A DNA stretch of 34,109 bases from Muribaculaceae bacterium (GTDB lineage Bacteria; Bacteroidota; Bacteroidia; Bacteroidales; Muribaculaceae): NCBI GenBank assembly GCA_017651515.1, contig JAGCCU010000005.1:1-34109 (forward strand), given 5' to 3'. This document shows positions 6,770 through 15,703 of the stretch, in pieces. The stretch's first letter is position 1, and every line of letters begins with the position of its first letter. A model generated the notes under the pieces. It did no database searches, was not told where the DNA came from, and saw only the letters and a program-made list of their open reading frames with translations. The position numbers were made by a program, and so were the translations under genes.

Positions 6770-7411
6770 TTACGATGTAAGTTGGTCGTAAAGAGTGTCA
6801 AAAATTTCTTTCAATTCTTCTTTATTATTGATTAGTTGTCGCAATTGAGCAAGTCTTTCGGCATTGGGACTGTGTGGAAAATACAGCTTTAGATAACCTC
6901 CTTTGCCATATTTTTCTTTCAGATGCTCCACCGTGCGGCGATAGTGTTCGTCACGGCCTAGGGTAGGGTAATTGTCAAGCCCAAACTGAATAGTCCGTTT
7001 AACGATAGTTTCCGGTACAATCACGCGGTCAGCTTCGGCCACTATGCGACCGTAGATGCTGCGTGGCTCATTCTTTGCTGAAGCGCGGTGGTCTTCGGCA
7101 GCCTGAGCGATTGTCTCAATCTGCTCTTCGGTAAACCAGCGGCGAAGCTCACGGTCGGCGCGGATGATACGTCCGCTGGCCAGGTGATGAACGTCGCGTC
7201 CCTCGCATAACCCAGTATCGTGATAGGCTGCAATGGCGAATGCCATATTGACATCAACCGGTTCGCCGGCAGATTGCAGGTTTTTGACAATTGTCAGGCT
7301 CTGGTCAATGACGGTTAGGACATGATCGCGACGATGAGCTGCGTCATGGTGGTCATAAAGCGGCAGTATTTCACGCTCGATATATTGCTTGAATTCTTGA
7401 TTGATATTCAT
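6770..7411 (-). CDS. HD-domain phosphohydrolase
   Basis: A 213-residue protein with the HD metal-binding layout: HRRDH at 26-30, the signature pair H64-D65 in AYHDTG, H75-H76 and EDHR at 106-109, then a conserved EADRV. HD proteins cleave phosphate esters in nucleotides or signalling molecules; the substrate is unknown here. The start at 7411 (MNINQEF) is preferred over an upstream ATG at 7447, which would overlap the preceding gene and add no conserved residues. It is 10 bp after the SGNH gene and last in the unit that begins with the sigma-barrel fusion, ending at a bidirectional terminator. Confidence 0.82.
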   Translation of the reverse strand: MNINQEFKQYIEREILPLYDHHDAAHRRDHVLTVIDQSLTIVKNLQSAGEPVDVNMAFAIAAYHDTGLCEGRDVHHLASGRIIRADRELRRWFTEEQIETIAQAAEDHRASAKNEPRSIYGRIVAEADRVIVPETIVKRTIQFGLDNYPTLGRDEHYRRTVEHLKEKYGKGGYLKLYFPHSPNAERLAQLRQLINNKEELKEIFDTLYDQLTS

Positions 7412-7421
7412 GACTGCGAAT

Positions 7422-8381
7422 TTACGGCCAATTTTGCATATTTGCAATAATGTCGTTTCTTTTTAGCAGATGGATTATGCGAGTGGTGTTTATAGTAACG
7501 CCGTCGCGATTGATGTGATACCCACCATTGTAGTTGTAGCAGTCATCTATCGTCATCGATTGGGGAGTGACGGCATAGGGGCGCTTTATACTGTCGAGTG
7601 CTTGCTTTATGGAATTGTTATAACAATATATAAAATGATTTTTGGGACATACAGGAGGAAGCATAATCACTGTGGCGCCACATTTTTCATATTCAATGAT
7701 GATTTCATCAAGCCATTTCATAAATTCTTGATTAACAGCATTTGCCACCATTGCATTTGATTTCTCAAAAGACTGTGGAGGCAGATGCCAGTGGCTTACT
7801 TCGTCGCCAAGGTCGTTAAATCCGCTTGCCACATACTTAAAGGCTGTATGCTTGTTTGGCGTATCAAAACTCCCAGTAACGCAAGCTTTGATGAATCGTA
7901 TGGCATTACTTGCTGCCAAACGTGGAAGTCCTATAAATACATTGATGAGTTGCTGAGTATTTAGTGAGCTGAGGTTCCTCCATTTGGTGACCATCATTAG
8001 TTGTGGCATAGTTTCAGGTTCGCCATTGCCTCCGGAAAAAAAATTGCCGTATTCAAATTGAAAAACCACAATGTCGCCTGGGCGGATGTGTTTCAGGCAG
8101 TCTTCCACAGGGTAACGAATGCCTATACCGCCATGAAGTCCCATATTCACCACATGGCAGTGTAATGAATCCTCGATCATGTGCGAATCCAAACCAAATG
8201 CCAGATTGCTTCCTCCTATGAAAATAATGCGTGGAGCAGGACATGTGATAAGTCTTGCCATTTTCGATTTGTAGGCCATAAGGTAATTATTCCTGTCGAC
8301 GGGAATGAGCCATACTAATGAAACGATCAATATTATGAATAACGTAATGCAACACAGCAACTTTAGTATGTAGTGTTTCAT
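7422..8381 (-). CDS. SGNH-like membrane-anchored acyltransferase partner of MBOAT
   Basis: A 319-residue protein with one N-terminal transmembrane segment (about residues 8-27) and a periplasmic SGNH-like domain. RIIFIGGSNLAFG places the presumed nucleophile S58 in a GGSN variant of the GDS block, and GGYHINRDG near the C-terminus supplies H289. The gene begins 2 bp after the MBOAT gene, the arrangement of MBOAT plus AlgJ/AlgX- or DltD-like pairs that O-acylate envelope polysaccharides or proteins. In such pairs the MBOAT brings acyl groups across the inner membrane and the SGNH protein places them on the acceptor. The acceptor here is unknown. Assignment is by motif and neighbour. Confidence 0.75.
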   Translation of the reverse strand: MKHYILKLLCCITLFIILIVSLVWLIPVDRNNYLMAYKSKMARLITCPAPRIIFIGGSNLAFGLDSHMIEDSLHCHVVNMGLHGGIGIRYPVEDCLKHIRPGDIVVFQFEYGNFFSGGNGEPETMPQLMMVTKWRNLSSLNTQQLINVFIGLPRLAASNAIRFIKACVTGSFDTPNKHTAFKYVASGFNDLGDEVSHWHLPPQSFEKSNAMVANAVNQEFMKWLDEIIIEYEKCGATVIMLPPVCPKNHFIYCYNNSIKQALDSIKRPYAVTPQSMTIDDCYNYNGGYHINRDGVTINTTRIIHLLKRNDIIANMQNWP

Positions 8382-8383
8382 GA

Positions 8384-9805
8384 TTAGAATTGGAAATAGA
8401 TGAACTGTGATTGAGTTCCGGAGAAGGTACAGATACTCATTGCTATTGCAAAATATACTGAATATCGCAAAGAAGAATGACGTGCAAGGATTGAATGGCT
8501 GTTAAACTGCAGGGCATGTTCACTGTGCCGTCCGTGCCATTCCATTGTGAGCATGAGGATTATAACAAGAATTATTAGTGGTATATTAACATTACTGAGT
8601 TCAATGGTATCTATGTATTTCATAGAGCAAAGATTCAACAAAAAACCTGTGGCATCGTGCAGTGTAGGTGCTCTGAAGATAATCCATCCCAAAGTGACGA
8701 GCGTGAAAGTCAGTAGAGTTGATACAGTCTTGAAGAATTGGTTTTCAAAATGCTTAAATTTGTCAATACTAAACAAAAATATGCACAGTAACGCTGCATG
8801 GTATATGCCCCATGCAATGAAAGTCCAGTTTGCGCCATGCCACAGTCCGCTAATGGCAAACACAATAATAATGTTCCTCAAGTGGTGGAGCCGTGTACCT
8901 CGATTGCCCCCCAAAGGAATATAGATGTAATCGGTGAACCAGCGCATGAGAGATATGTGCCATCTACGCCAGAAGTCTTGAATGTTTTTAGAAAAATAAG
9001 GATATTTGAAGTTTTGACTTAGTCTGATGCCAAATAGTTTAGCACAACCGATGGCTATATCGCTGTAGCCTGAGAAATCACCATAAATCTGAAATGAAAA
9101 AAGCACGGCACCAACAAGTAGCGTGCTACTACCTACATGGTCATAATTGGCCCATATCTGATTTACGGCTATGGCGCAGTTGTCAGCAACTACCATTTTC
9201 TTGAAGAACCCCCACAGCATTTGTCGCAGTCCATCGGTTGTGGTAGCTGAATTGAAGTGCTGTTCGTGCATGAATTGTGGTAATAGGTCACTTGCACGTT
9301 CAATAGGGCCTGCAACCAACTGTGGGAAGAAACTTATATAAGCAAAAAATGCCGTCACGTCATGCGTAGATGCGATGCGACCACGATACACATCTATTGT
9401 ATAACTCAGAGCCTGAAAGGTGTAGAAACTGATGCCTACTGGCAAGATTACATTCAAAGTCACGCAGTCGATGCTTATTCCTATAATACCCATCAATGTA
9501 GAGAATTCTTGCATGAAAAAATTAAAGTACTTGAACAAGCATAAAATGATGAGATTAATTATGATGACTCCACTAGCTACAGCCTTGCGATGTTGAGTGT
9601 AACGTGACATTAGCAGTCCACTGGCAAAGCTACAAGCAGTGGTGAATATTATTAAGGCGAGAAAGCGCCATTCCCACCAGCCGTAGAATACATAACTTGC
9701 AAACACGATGAATGTATTTCGAGCATGTTGTGATTTAACCAACGCCCAATAAATCGTAAACACCACAGGCAAGAATATCAGAAACTCAAACGAATTGAAC
9801 AACAT
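8384..9805 (-). CDS. MBOAT family O-acyltransferase
   Basis: A 473-residue polytopic inner-membrane protein of the AlgI/DltB-type MBOAT family. It starts MLFNSFEFLIFLPVVF, typical for the AlgI branch, and carries FYGWWEWRFLALI, LPVGISFYTFQALSYTIDVY, FFPQLVAGPIERA, the IQDFWRRWHISLMRWF block and GLWHGANWTFIAWG with the presumed catalytic histidine. ATG at 9805 is chosen because the family N-terminus begins exactly there; longer frames reach into the upstream gene. It moves acyl groups, usually acetyl, across the inner membrane for O-acylation of an extracellular polymer, with the next gene as partner. It follows the sigma-barrel gene by 14 bp. Confidence 0.93.
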   Translation of the reverse strand: MLFNSFEFLIFLPVVFTIYWALVKSQHARNTFIVFASYVFYGWWEWRFLALIIFTTACSFASGLLMSRYTQHRKAVASGVIIINLIILCLFKYFNFFMQEFSTLMGIIGISIDCVTLNVILPVGISFYTFQALSYTIDVYRGRIASTHDVTAFFAYISFFPQLVAGPIERASDLLPQFMHEQHFNSATTTDGLRQMLWGFFKKMVVADNCAIAVNQIWANYDHVGSSTLLVGAVLFSFQIYGDFSGYSDIAIGCAKLFGIRLSQNFKYPYFSKNIQDFWRRWHISLMRWFTDYIYIPLGGNRGTRLHHLRNIIIVFAISGLWHGANWTFIAWGIYHAALLCIFLFSIDKFKHFENQFFKTVSTLLTFTLVTLGWIIFRAPTLHDATGFLLNLCSMKYIDTIELSNVNIPLIILVIILMLTMEWHGRHSEHALQFNSHSILARHSSLRYSVYFAIAMSICTFSGTQSQFIYFQF

Positions 9806-9819
9806 GATTTTCAATGCTT

Positions 9820-11565
9820 TTACGGGACAATACGTATGCCAAATGGTAATGCAACGTCGAAAGGATGTGCTGTGCGATAAGTCTCTATAGGGCTTCCTGT
9901 AGGTATGTAATAACGGAAGCCTGGCTCGAAATAGGCATTGACATGAGGTAGCAGCTTGTATTGAACGCCCACACTGGCTCCCACCGACCATTGCCACGGA
10001 GCCTTTACGGTGGCGTGGGTGGTTGGGAATACCAACGAGTCACCTGGGGCATGAGGGTACTTGCCGGTATAGATGTATTGGGTGGTTTCGCGTCCGCGCA
10101 GCGGTATGTCGAGGTGCACGCTGCCTGACGTATATACTGTCCAGCGGCGGTGTTGCCAGATGTTGTAGGTTACTCCGAGCGGCACATTGAGGTAGTAAAG
10201 CCGTTGTGTGCGTCGGGTGATATCGTTGTCATTTCCGTTGTCGGTTTCAAACGTTGATTTCATCCAAGTGAATCCAAGACCGGAACTGAGGCTCCATCGC
10301 TGGCTGAGTGGCATGCTAAGTGACAGCTGCACGGTGCGAGGCCGTTCGTGATGTTTGGTTTCGCTTAATGGCATCTTGTCATCGATTTCTTCCTGTATCT
10401 CAGGTGAACTCTGTGCGTGGCGGTCGGCTATCTGTTTCATGGCCATAGCATCTATTGAATCCATCAGTTCGGCATTGTCATTCAAGTAGTTGTAGTAGTC
10501 GCTCCAGGTGTAGAGTTTCATGGCTCGCTGGGTCTCGCCTGCGGCAAAATTGATCACCGAGAGGAAATTGTCGGTTACCGATGCCGTTGAATTTGGAGCG
10601 CCGCCGTAAGCCAAGTGCAAGTTCCAACGACGATGCGATTTGTCTTGATTTGACAATGTTTGTTGCTGTCTCTGTTGCAGTGATGGTGCCACAGTGGGAG
10701 CGGCAGGAATGCTGGATGCTTGCCACTTTAGGCCTTCAATGCTCGTAGCAGGAATGTCATAGCTGGTGAGTACACTCGTTTGTTCGTTGCTTGTAATCGT
10801 TGTTGATACTTGTTGGTTGCCAATGGCTGAGACGTTGCAGGTGGTTGTACTTCTAAATCCAGGCTGATTAGTCGAGAGTGTCGCCGATTGTAGCGTACCG
10901 GGAGTGGTAGTTAGTTGTCGCCTACTTGTAATTTGTTTTTTTTCTGATGGTGTTTTTTTAGTTTCGTTATTATTTGTCAGGTAAATACTCATAGGCAATA
11001 TAAGTGCTAAGAGGGTTGCCAGCAACGCCCAGTGATGTTTCACCATTTCCTGAAGTTGTTGCTTGGCTCGTGACAGTTGTGAGCGGCTACTGCTTTCAGT
11101 GATGCCTAGTAACTCGCCAATTTCACGGTGGCTCAGTCCCTCAAATGTCTTGAGCCTGAACACTTGTTGATAGCCTTGTGGCAGATGCCCGACCATTTCA
11201 AGTACTATGGGAATTGATATTTCAGGCAATATTTCATTGCTCGGCTCGATAGCTAAATCAATACTGTTATCTATGGGAATACGCTGGTGTGAACGATTTT
11301 GTTTGAGATAGTTTAGCGCCATGTTTCTCACTATGCTGCCCATCCATGCTTCTAGTTTAGTGGAACTGTGCAGTGAGTCTAATGTGGTGAAAATCATGAT
11401 CCAGGCATCGTGTTCGATGTCGCGGGCGGCTTCAGCATCTTCAACATAACGTCTGGAAATGCTCAACAACCTCTCGTGATAATGACTGTAGAGCCATTTC
11501 AAAGCGCCCTCGTTGCCCATGCGGCAACGCTGCAGTATCTCATCTATATCGGTTTTTGTCTTCAT
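9820..11565 (-). CDS. ECF sigma factor fused to TM helix, linker and outer-membrane beta-barrel
   Basis: One uninterrupted 581-residue frame. Residues 15-90 are sigma-70 region 2 (DIEHDAWIMIF, then WMGSIVRNMALNYLK); 120-172 are region 4 with helix-turn-helix (LPQGYQQVFRLKTFEGLSH, EIGELLGITESSSRSQLSRA). Only a few residues later comes one transmembrane helix, about 179-196, flanked by KHH on the cytoplasmic side. Residues 198-311 are Ser/Thr/Gln-rich and low in complexity, fitting a periplasmic linker. Residues 312-581 resemble outer-membrane barrels: RTVQLSLSMPLSQRWSLSSG, YYLNVPLGVTYNIW, WSVGASVGVQYKL. This is the topology of Dma dual membrane-spanning anti-sigma proteins, with the sigma factor in place of the anti-sigma domain. 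An internal ATG at 11046 could yield the TM-barrel part alone. Domain calls are firm; tethered, envelope-controlled sigma activity is inference. Confidence 0.88.
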   Translation of the reverse strand: MKTKTDIDEILQRCRMGNEGALKWLYSHYHERLLSISRRYVEDAEAARDIEHDAWIMIFTTLDSLHSSTKLEAWMGSIVRNMALNYLKQNRSHQRIPIDNSIDLAIEPSNEILPEISIPIVLEMVGHLPQGYQQVFRLKTFEGLSHREIGELLGITESSSRSQLSRAKQQLQEMVKHHWALLATLLALILPMSIYLTNNNETKKTPSEKKQITSRRQLTTTPGTLQSATLSTNQPGFRSTTTCNVSAIGNQQVSTTITSNEQTSVLTSYDIPATSIEGLKWQASSIPAAPTVAPSLQQRQQQTLSNQDKSHRRWNLHLAYGGAPNSTASVTDNFLSVINFAAGETQRAMKLYTWSDYYNYLNDNAELMDSIDAMAMKQIADRHAQSSPEIQEEIDDKMPLSETKHHERPRTVQLSLSMPLSQRWSLSSGLGFTWMKSTFETDNGNDNDITRRTQRLYYLNVPLGVTYNIWQHRRWTVYTSGSVHLDIPLRGRETTQYIYTGKYPHAPGDSLVFPTTHATVKAPWQWSVGASVGVQYKLLPHVNAYFEPGFRYYIPTGSPIETYRTAHPFDVALPFGIRIVP

Positions 11566-11620
11566 CTATTATAAGACAACCAATTTTTGAAACGTTGCGT
11601 CGTTGAAATAAAAAATGATT

Positions 11621-11651
11621 CAAAGTTAGCCAATTCTTCACGGTAATGCAA
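11621..11651 (-). promoter_or_regulatory. Promoter for the sigma-barrel/MBOAT unit
   Basis: On the minus strand TTG (11649-11651), a 20-nt spacer and TAACTTTG (11621-11628). The predicted start near 11616 leaves a leader of about 51 nt. The -33 region lies directly beside the terminator of the upstream gene. Confidence 0.6.
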
Positions 11652-11652
11652 G

Positions 11653-11684
11653 AAAACGGCTCGCCAGTAAGTCGTGGCGAGCCG
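11653..11684 (-). terminator. Terminator of the glycine-zipper lipoprotein gene
   Basis: CGGCTCGCCA (11657-11666) and TGGCGAGCCG (11675-11684) form a perfect 10-bp stem with an 8-nt loop, followed on the minus strand by TTTTC. It starts 28 nt after the stop at 11712. Confidence 0.82.
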
Positions 11685-11711
11685 GTATAATTATGAATTG
11701 TCAAATGATGA

Positions 11712-12362
11712 TTATCGTCTGCGGGTTTGGATTTGGAACGAGCACATCGTGTAGAGGTGGTCGCCGTCACTCAGGCCGATGGAGAAGTCAGCGCGACCGT
11801 TTTTCAGCTTGTTTGTGGCAACTACTTCGGCTTGATAGCGCACGGCACGGCCGGGAGCAAGTTCGCTGACAATGGCAGTGGGGGAGAGGTAAATCTGTTT
11901 TGTACCACTCACTGTGATTACCGGAGCCAGGTCATAAACATAATCTCGTCCAGTGTTGCGAATAATAAATGAAATTTTTGCGTGTTCACCGGCGTCGATA
12001 TGCTGATTGCGGTTGTTGTCATTAAATCGCAAATCTTCAATGACAATGTCGGCGTAGGGACTGTAGTAGTTGTTCTGACGATAGTCGTCGCGGTCATAAT
12101 CATAGTTATAGTCCGATGAGCGGTAATTGCCGTCCTGGGTCTTTGGAGCAGTGGCTGCAGCCCCCACGGCAGCACCTACTGCCATGCCGAGTACAGTGCC
12201 CATGTCGTGGCCGCGATGTCCGCCGGTTATGCCACCGATTGCCGAGCCGAAGAGTCCGCCCAACGAGGCGCCAGTGGCTGCACCATAGAACTGGTTTGTA
12301 GATGAGCAGCTGCTCATCATTATCAATGCAGCGCTCATGGCTGCCAGTGTAATTTTCTTCAT
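11712..12362 (-). CDS. Glycine-zipper lipoprotein with C-terminal beta-rich domain
   Basis: A 216-residue lipoprotein: the signal peptide ends at MMSSC with the lipidated Cys19. Residues about 31-70 are a glycine zipper (GASLGGLFGSAIGG, then GTVLGMAVGAAVGAA) like that of SlyB/YMGG-type envelope proteins, and can form a membrane hairpin. A Tyr/Asp/Asn-rich spacer follows (about 78-102), then a C-terminal domain from about 104 (DIVIEDLRFNDNNRN, AKISFIIRNTGRDYVYDLAP) that looks like a CARDB/LEA-type immunoglobulin-like fold. Function is unknown; an envelope structural or stress role is likely. It is a single-gene unit ending at the terminator at 11653-11684. Its promoter is unclear: TAAC followed by TTTTG near 12412 is one base too long. 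Confidence 0.78.
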   Translation of the reverse strand: MKKITLAAMSAALIMMSSCSSTNQFYGAATGASLGGLFGSAIGGITGGHRGHDMGTVLGMAVGAAVGAAATAPKTQDGNYRSSDYNYDYDRDDYRQNNYYSPYADIVIEDLRFNDNNRNQHIDAGEHAKISFIIRNTGRDYVYDLAPVITVSGTKQIYLSPTAIVSELAPGRAVRYQAEVVATNKLKNGRADFSIGLSDGDHLYTMCSFQIQTRRR

Positions 12363-12498
12363 CTTATTATAAATGCTTTTTTAATTATTTGGTTGTTAGA
12401 CTGCAAAAACGGCCAAAAGTTAAATCCACGCCAAAATAAATGTTATATTTTTCAACGAATTGGATGATTTGGAGGAATTAACGACCATTTATGTCGCT

Positions 12499-13278
12499 TT
12501 ATGGCCTTGAATTAGGTAAAATGTGACTGAAGTACTCAGTGAGCATCTCATCGGTACACAGTGCAGCATCGCCGCCATGATGGTACTGCGGGCAGTACTT
12601 ATAGTCAAGGATATTGGCTCCGTTCTTCTTTAAGCGCGCTACTAACTGGGTGCAGTTATCCTCATCAGAGGTATTGAAGAAGTAAGTGGGAACCTTGGTC
12701 ATCTGAGGCTCTGAGCACGACATCGATATTCCTGCAGCAAATACCTCGGGATGCTGTGCCACGAAGTCCCATGTGCCACGTCCGCCATCCGATGAGCCAG
12801 CTACATATATGCGCTGTGGATCTACAAGGTCCTTGTCCACAAGGTTGTCAATCATGTATTTCACGTCATCGTAGCAGTCTATCCATCGTACGCACTGTTG
12901 CAAGTCTGCCTTGTGGCACATAGGAAGTAAGGCTATTGCCTTGATGCCGTGACGACGAAGGTAGTGTATTACGGAATCGTCGGCGGCACAGTTGTCGTAA
13001 TGGTTGGGATGCTTGAAGAAACTATGGATTTTTTGATCGTGAACGCCGCCGTGAAGCCACAGGAACAGCAACGCCTTCCCTGGTTTCTCCGAGTGAATGC
13101 TGATAATCTGGCACGGCAGGTTGTAGGTGAGAGTGTCGGCAGGCAATGTTGCCACCTTGATAGTGTCGTGAATCACTTTCACGTTGCTGGCATTACGGTT
13201 GGAATAGGTTGTTACGCTTACACACCCAGCCATTGCAATAAGTGTTGTTATCAATAAAAATTGAGTCAGTTTTTTCAT
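12499..13278 (-). CDS. Alpha/beta hydrolase lipoprotein (esterase-like)
   Basis: A 259-residue protein with lipobox IAMAGC (Cys19) and an alpha/beta hydrolase fold. WLHGGVHDQ at 74-82 gives the oxyanion loop, S163 in GSSDGG is the nucleophile elbow, D205 or D207 in NTSDED and H233 or H234 in QYHHGG complete the triad. Spacing fits the feruloyl/PHB-depolymerase-like esterase group (Esterase_phb type). The natural substrate is unknown; surface esterases of this kind often trim plant or host glycans. It starts 19 bp after ygiQ on the same strand and is probably the last gene of the mmcQ-ygiQ unit. A 136-bp gap without a clear terminator follows. Confidence 0.8.
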   Translation of the reverse strand: MKKLTQFLLITTLIAMAGCVSVTTYSNRNASNVKVIHDTIKVATLPADTLTYNLPCQIISIHSEKPGKALLFLWLHGGVHDQKIHSFFKHPNHYDNCAADDSVIHYLRRHGIKAIALLPMCHKADLQQCVRWIDCYDDVKYMIDNLVDKDLVDPQRIYVAGSSDGGRGTWDFVAQHPEVFAAGISMSCSEPQMTKVPTYFFNTSDEDNCTQLVARLKKNGANILDYKYCPQYHHGGDAALCTDEMLTEYFSHILPNSRP

Positions 13279-13297
13279 AAATATCTATTTAGTATTA

Positions 13298-15205
13298 TTA
13301 TCTATTTTTCTTGTGAAATGCCGTTTGAACCATTTGTTTTCGTGATGAGGCAGAACCCGGTGCGTTTGGGTAGAGGCGAGCGAGGAGGTCGGGGCGGCGC
13401 ATCCGGCGCAGTGCTGTCTGGATGGCTTGACGGTACTTGGGGTCGTACCAGAAGAAATACTGTCGTTGAGCAAGTTTTTCCTCCTTGCTGTGTGCCGTGA
13501 AAACGGGTTTCAACGTATAGGGATGCAGTCCTGTGAAAAATGTCTCTGTAGAAACAGTCATTGGTGTGGGTGTGAAGTCCTGTACCTGTTCGAGGTGGAA
13601 GTCAAGTTCTTTGGTAAGCACTGCCAGTTCGGCCATGTCCTCTTCTCGGCATCCAGGATGGGATGAGATGAAGTAGGGGATGAGTTGCTGGTTCAGTCCG
13701 TACTTTTTGTTAACTCGGTCAAATAGACGCTTGAACTGTCCAAAGAGCGCAAAATCGGGTTTGCGCATAATTGACAAGACTTCGCTGTTGGTATGCTCCG
13801 GAGCCACTTTTAATCGTCCCGAAACGTGAAAGCGGATAAGTTCCTCGTTATACTGTGCATTCACTTTGTCAATAGCAGGGTCGCCAGTGTGGTGCATAGA
13901 CAGGTCGTAGCGCACACCGCTGCCGATGAACGACTTCTTTACTTCGGGCATGGCATCCACACTGTGGTAAATGTCAAGCAATGCGCTGTGGTCGGTATTG
14001 AGGTTGGAGCATGGCTTGGGATGCAGACACGATGGACGGCGGCACTGTTTACAGCGCTCCAGGTCATTTCCGTGCATGGCATACATGTTGGCACTGGGGC
14101 CGCCCAAGTCGCTTATGTAGCCCTTGAAATCAGCCATCTGTACCACTTGTCTTACCTCTCGCATAATTGACGCCTTGCTTCGTGATGCAATAAACTTACG
14201 CTGATGAGCGCTGATGGTGCAGAAAGCGCAGCCGCCAAAGCATCCGCGGTGCATGTTCACCGAGTGACGGATCATCTCGTAAGCAGGGATGCGCTTGCCT
14301 TGATATCGTGGATGTGGCAGTCGCGTGTATGGCAGATCGAACGATGCATCTATTTCCTCAGTGGTCATTGGAGGATTCATGTGGTTAACCTTAATGGCTA
14401 TGTCACCTGTGGCTTGCCAAAGAGTGCGACCGTGCCAACGGTTGCTCTCAATCTCAATGTATTTGAAATTCTCGGCTTGGCAGCGTTTGTTGGCTTGACA
14501 TTGCGCAAAAGTGTGCAGTACAATGTTCTCCTCGTCATTCTCGGCCGGAATTTCGTTTAACGGACGTCGAACTACAGTCTGCGGTATGTCGGTCAAGTCC
14601 TCAATATTCACTCCACCATTTAGCGCATCGGCAATGGTAATGGTTGCTAGTTCGCCCATGCCGTAAGTGATGATATCAACAGGTGCTGTGTTCATGATCG
14701 ACGGCATCAGGCGGTCTTGCCAGTAGTCGTAATGCGCCAGTCGCCGCAGCGATGCCTCGATGCCGCCAGCTACCACAGGCACGTCAGGGAAGAGTTTTTT
14801 GAGGATTTCGCTATAGACGATGGTAGGGTAATCGGGACGGGCGCCGGCACGGCCGTCGGGGGTGTAAGCATCGTCGCTGCGCCGACGGCGGTTAGCGGTG
14901 TAGTGGTTCACCATGGAGTCCATCGCTCCAGCCGAAACGCCAAAGAATAGCCGAGGCTTGCCAAGTTTCTTGAAGTCGCGTAGATCGTCACGCCAATTGG
15001 GTTGTGGCACTACGGCCACCTTATAGCCGTGCGCCTCGAGGGTACGGCCTATTACTGCAGTGCCCATCGAGGGATGGTCGATATAGGCGTCACCAGTGAA
15101 CAGAATGACGTCAGCTTGGTCCCATCCCAGGTGGTCCATCTCCTTACGTGTGGTGGGTAGCCATTGCCCTTCAACGCGTCGTTCACTATGGTTTCGCTTG
15201 TTCAT
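13298..15205 (-). CDS. ygiQ: YgiQ family radical SAM protein
   Basis: A 635-residue radical SAM protein of the YgiQ (UPF0313) family. The N-terminal region matches the family ([54 protein letters not shown]), and the 4Fe-4S cluster motif CFGGCAFC lies at about residues 320-327 within [19 protein letters not shown]. The C-terminal extension holds further cysteines ([18 protein letters not shown]) and [17 protein letters not shown]. The reaction catalysed by YgiQ is not known. It is cytoplasmic and full length. It begins 1 nt after the mmcQ-like gene, so the two are translationally close and share the promoter at 15578-15609. Confidence 0.95.
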   Translation of the reverse strand: MNKRNHSERRVEGQWLPTTRKEMDHLGWDQADVILFTGDAYIDHPSMGTAVIGRTLEAHGYKVAVVPQPNWRDDLRDFKKLGKPRLFFGVSAGAMDSMVNHYTANRRRRSDDAYTPDGRAGARPDYPTIVYSEILKKLFPDVPVVAGGIEASLRRLAHYDYWQDRLMPSIMNTAPVDIITYGMGELATITIADALNGGVNIEDLTDIPQTVVRRPLNEIPAENDEENIVLHTFAQCQANKRCQAENFKYIEIESNRWHGRTLWQATGDIAIKVNHMNPPMTTEEIDASFDLPYTRLPHPRYQGKRIPAYEMIRHSVNMHRGCFGGCAFCTISAHQRKFIASRSKASIMREVRQVVQMADFKGYISDLGGPSANMYAMHGNDLERCKQCRRPSCLHPKPCSNLNTDHSALLDIYHSVDAMPEVKKSFIGSGVRYDLSMHHTGDPAIDKVNAQYNEELIRFHVSGRLKVAPEHTNSEVLSIMRKPDFALFGQFKRLFDRVNKKYGLNQQLIPYFISSHPGCREEDMAELAVLTKELDFHLEQVQDFTPTPMTVSTETFFTGLHPYTLKPVFTAHSKEEKLAQRQYFFWYDPKYRQAIQTALRRMRRPDLLARLYPNAPGSASSRKQMVQTAFHKKNR

Positions 15206-15206
15206 G

Positions 15207-15557
15207 TCAATATTGATACTTTTCTCTTAAGCGTTTCGGGAGTTTTGACAGCACAATGGCATGCGACCGTGTTATCCACTCCTTGACGTGTTCGTCATCG
15301 ATACTGTCAAGATATATGTCGTTCCAGTGAACCTTATTGAGGTGGTATGCAGGTTGGACGCCGTTATAATGCGACCGTAGCCACTGGCCATATTCAGGTT
15401 CCAACTTCAGTGCACATGTGGGCTGGGGCGCTTCGAGCCAGATGTGCAGAAATATTTTTCCTTCTATGCGAAACACCAGCCAGTCGGGACCGTATGGCAT
15501 GTCTTCCTGAGTCCCTGGCAGCGACAGGGCAAAAAATCTTACCTCTTCAATGTTCAT
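15207..15557 (-). CDS. MmcQ/YjbR family protein
   Basis: A 116-residue cytoplasmic protein of the MmcQ/YjbR (DUF419) family, a small fold related to the CyaY-like/double-wing group. FALSLPGTQEDMPYGPDWLVFRI is the family's N-terminal hallmark, followed by KIFLHIWLE and PAYHLNKVHWNDIYLD. It is thought to bind DNA or another ligand, but function is unproven. The first ATG at 15557 gives the expected length. It heads the ygiQ unit, with a full promoter 20 nt upstream. Confidence 0.9.
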   Translation of the reverse strand: MNIEEVRFFALSLPGTQEDMPYGPDWLVFRIEGKIFLHIWLEAPQPTCALKLEPEYGQWLRSHYNGVQPAYHLNKVHWNDIYLDSIDDEHVKEWITRSHAIVLSKLPKRLREKYQY

Positions 15558-15577
15558 GTCACCACTAATTGTGTCTG

Positions 15578-15609
15578 CAAATTTACATCAAAGCATCCAA
15601 AAGTGCAAA
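15578..15609 (-). promoter_or_regulatory. Promoter for mmcQ-ygiQ-hydrolase
   Basis: On the minus strand TTTG (15606-15609), a 20-nt spacer and TAAATTTG (15578-15585), both exact. The predicted start near 15573 leaves a leader of about 16 nt. Confidence 0.72.
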
Positions 15610-15638
15610 AGTTGCTTGGAAATCTCGCAAAGTGAATA

Positions 15639-15669
15639 CAAAAAAGAGACACGCAGGTTGCCCTGCGTG
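15639..15669 (-). terminator. Terminator of the large secreted protein gene
   Basis: CACGCAGG (15650-15657) and CCTGCGTG (15662-15669) form an 8-bp stem with a TTGC-type loop. On the minus strand it is followed by TCTCTTTTTG. It is about 35 nt after the stop at 15704. Confidence 0.75.
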
Positions 15670-15703
15670 CCTACGAGAATTATTGCTTAACTAAATGATG
15701 AAG

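Noticed and set aside
8384-9997. A longer MBOAT start upstream of 9805
   Set aside because: The extra 64 residues lie within the sigma-barrel gene in another frame, and the family N-terminus begins at 9805.
13298-15557. The mmcQ-ygiQ-hydrolase unit as a new pathway
   Set aside because: The genes are common housekeeping or hydrolase families, and adjacency alone does not support a joint function.
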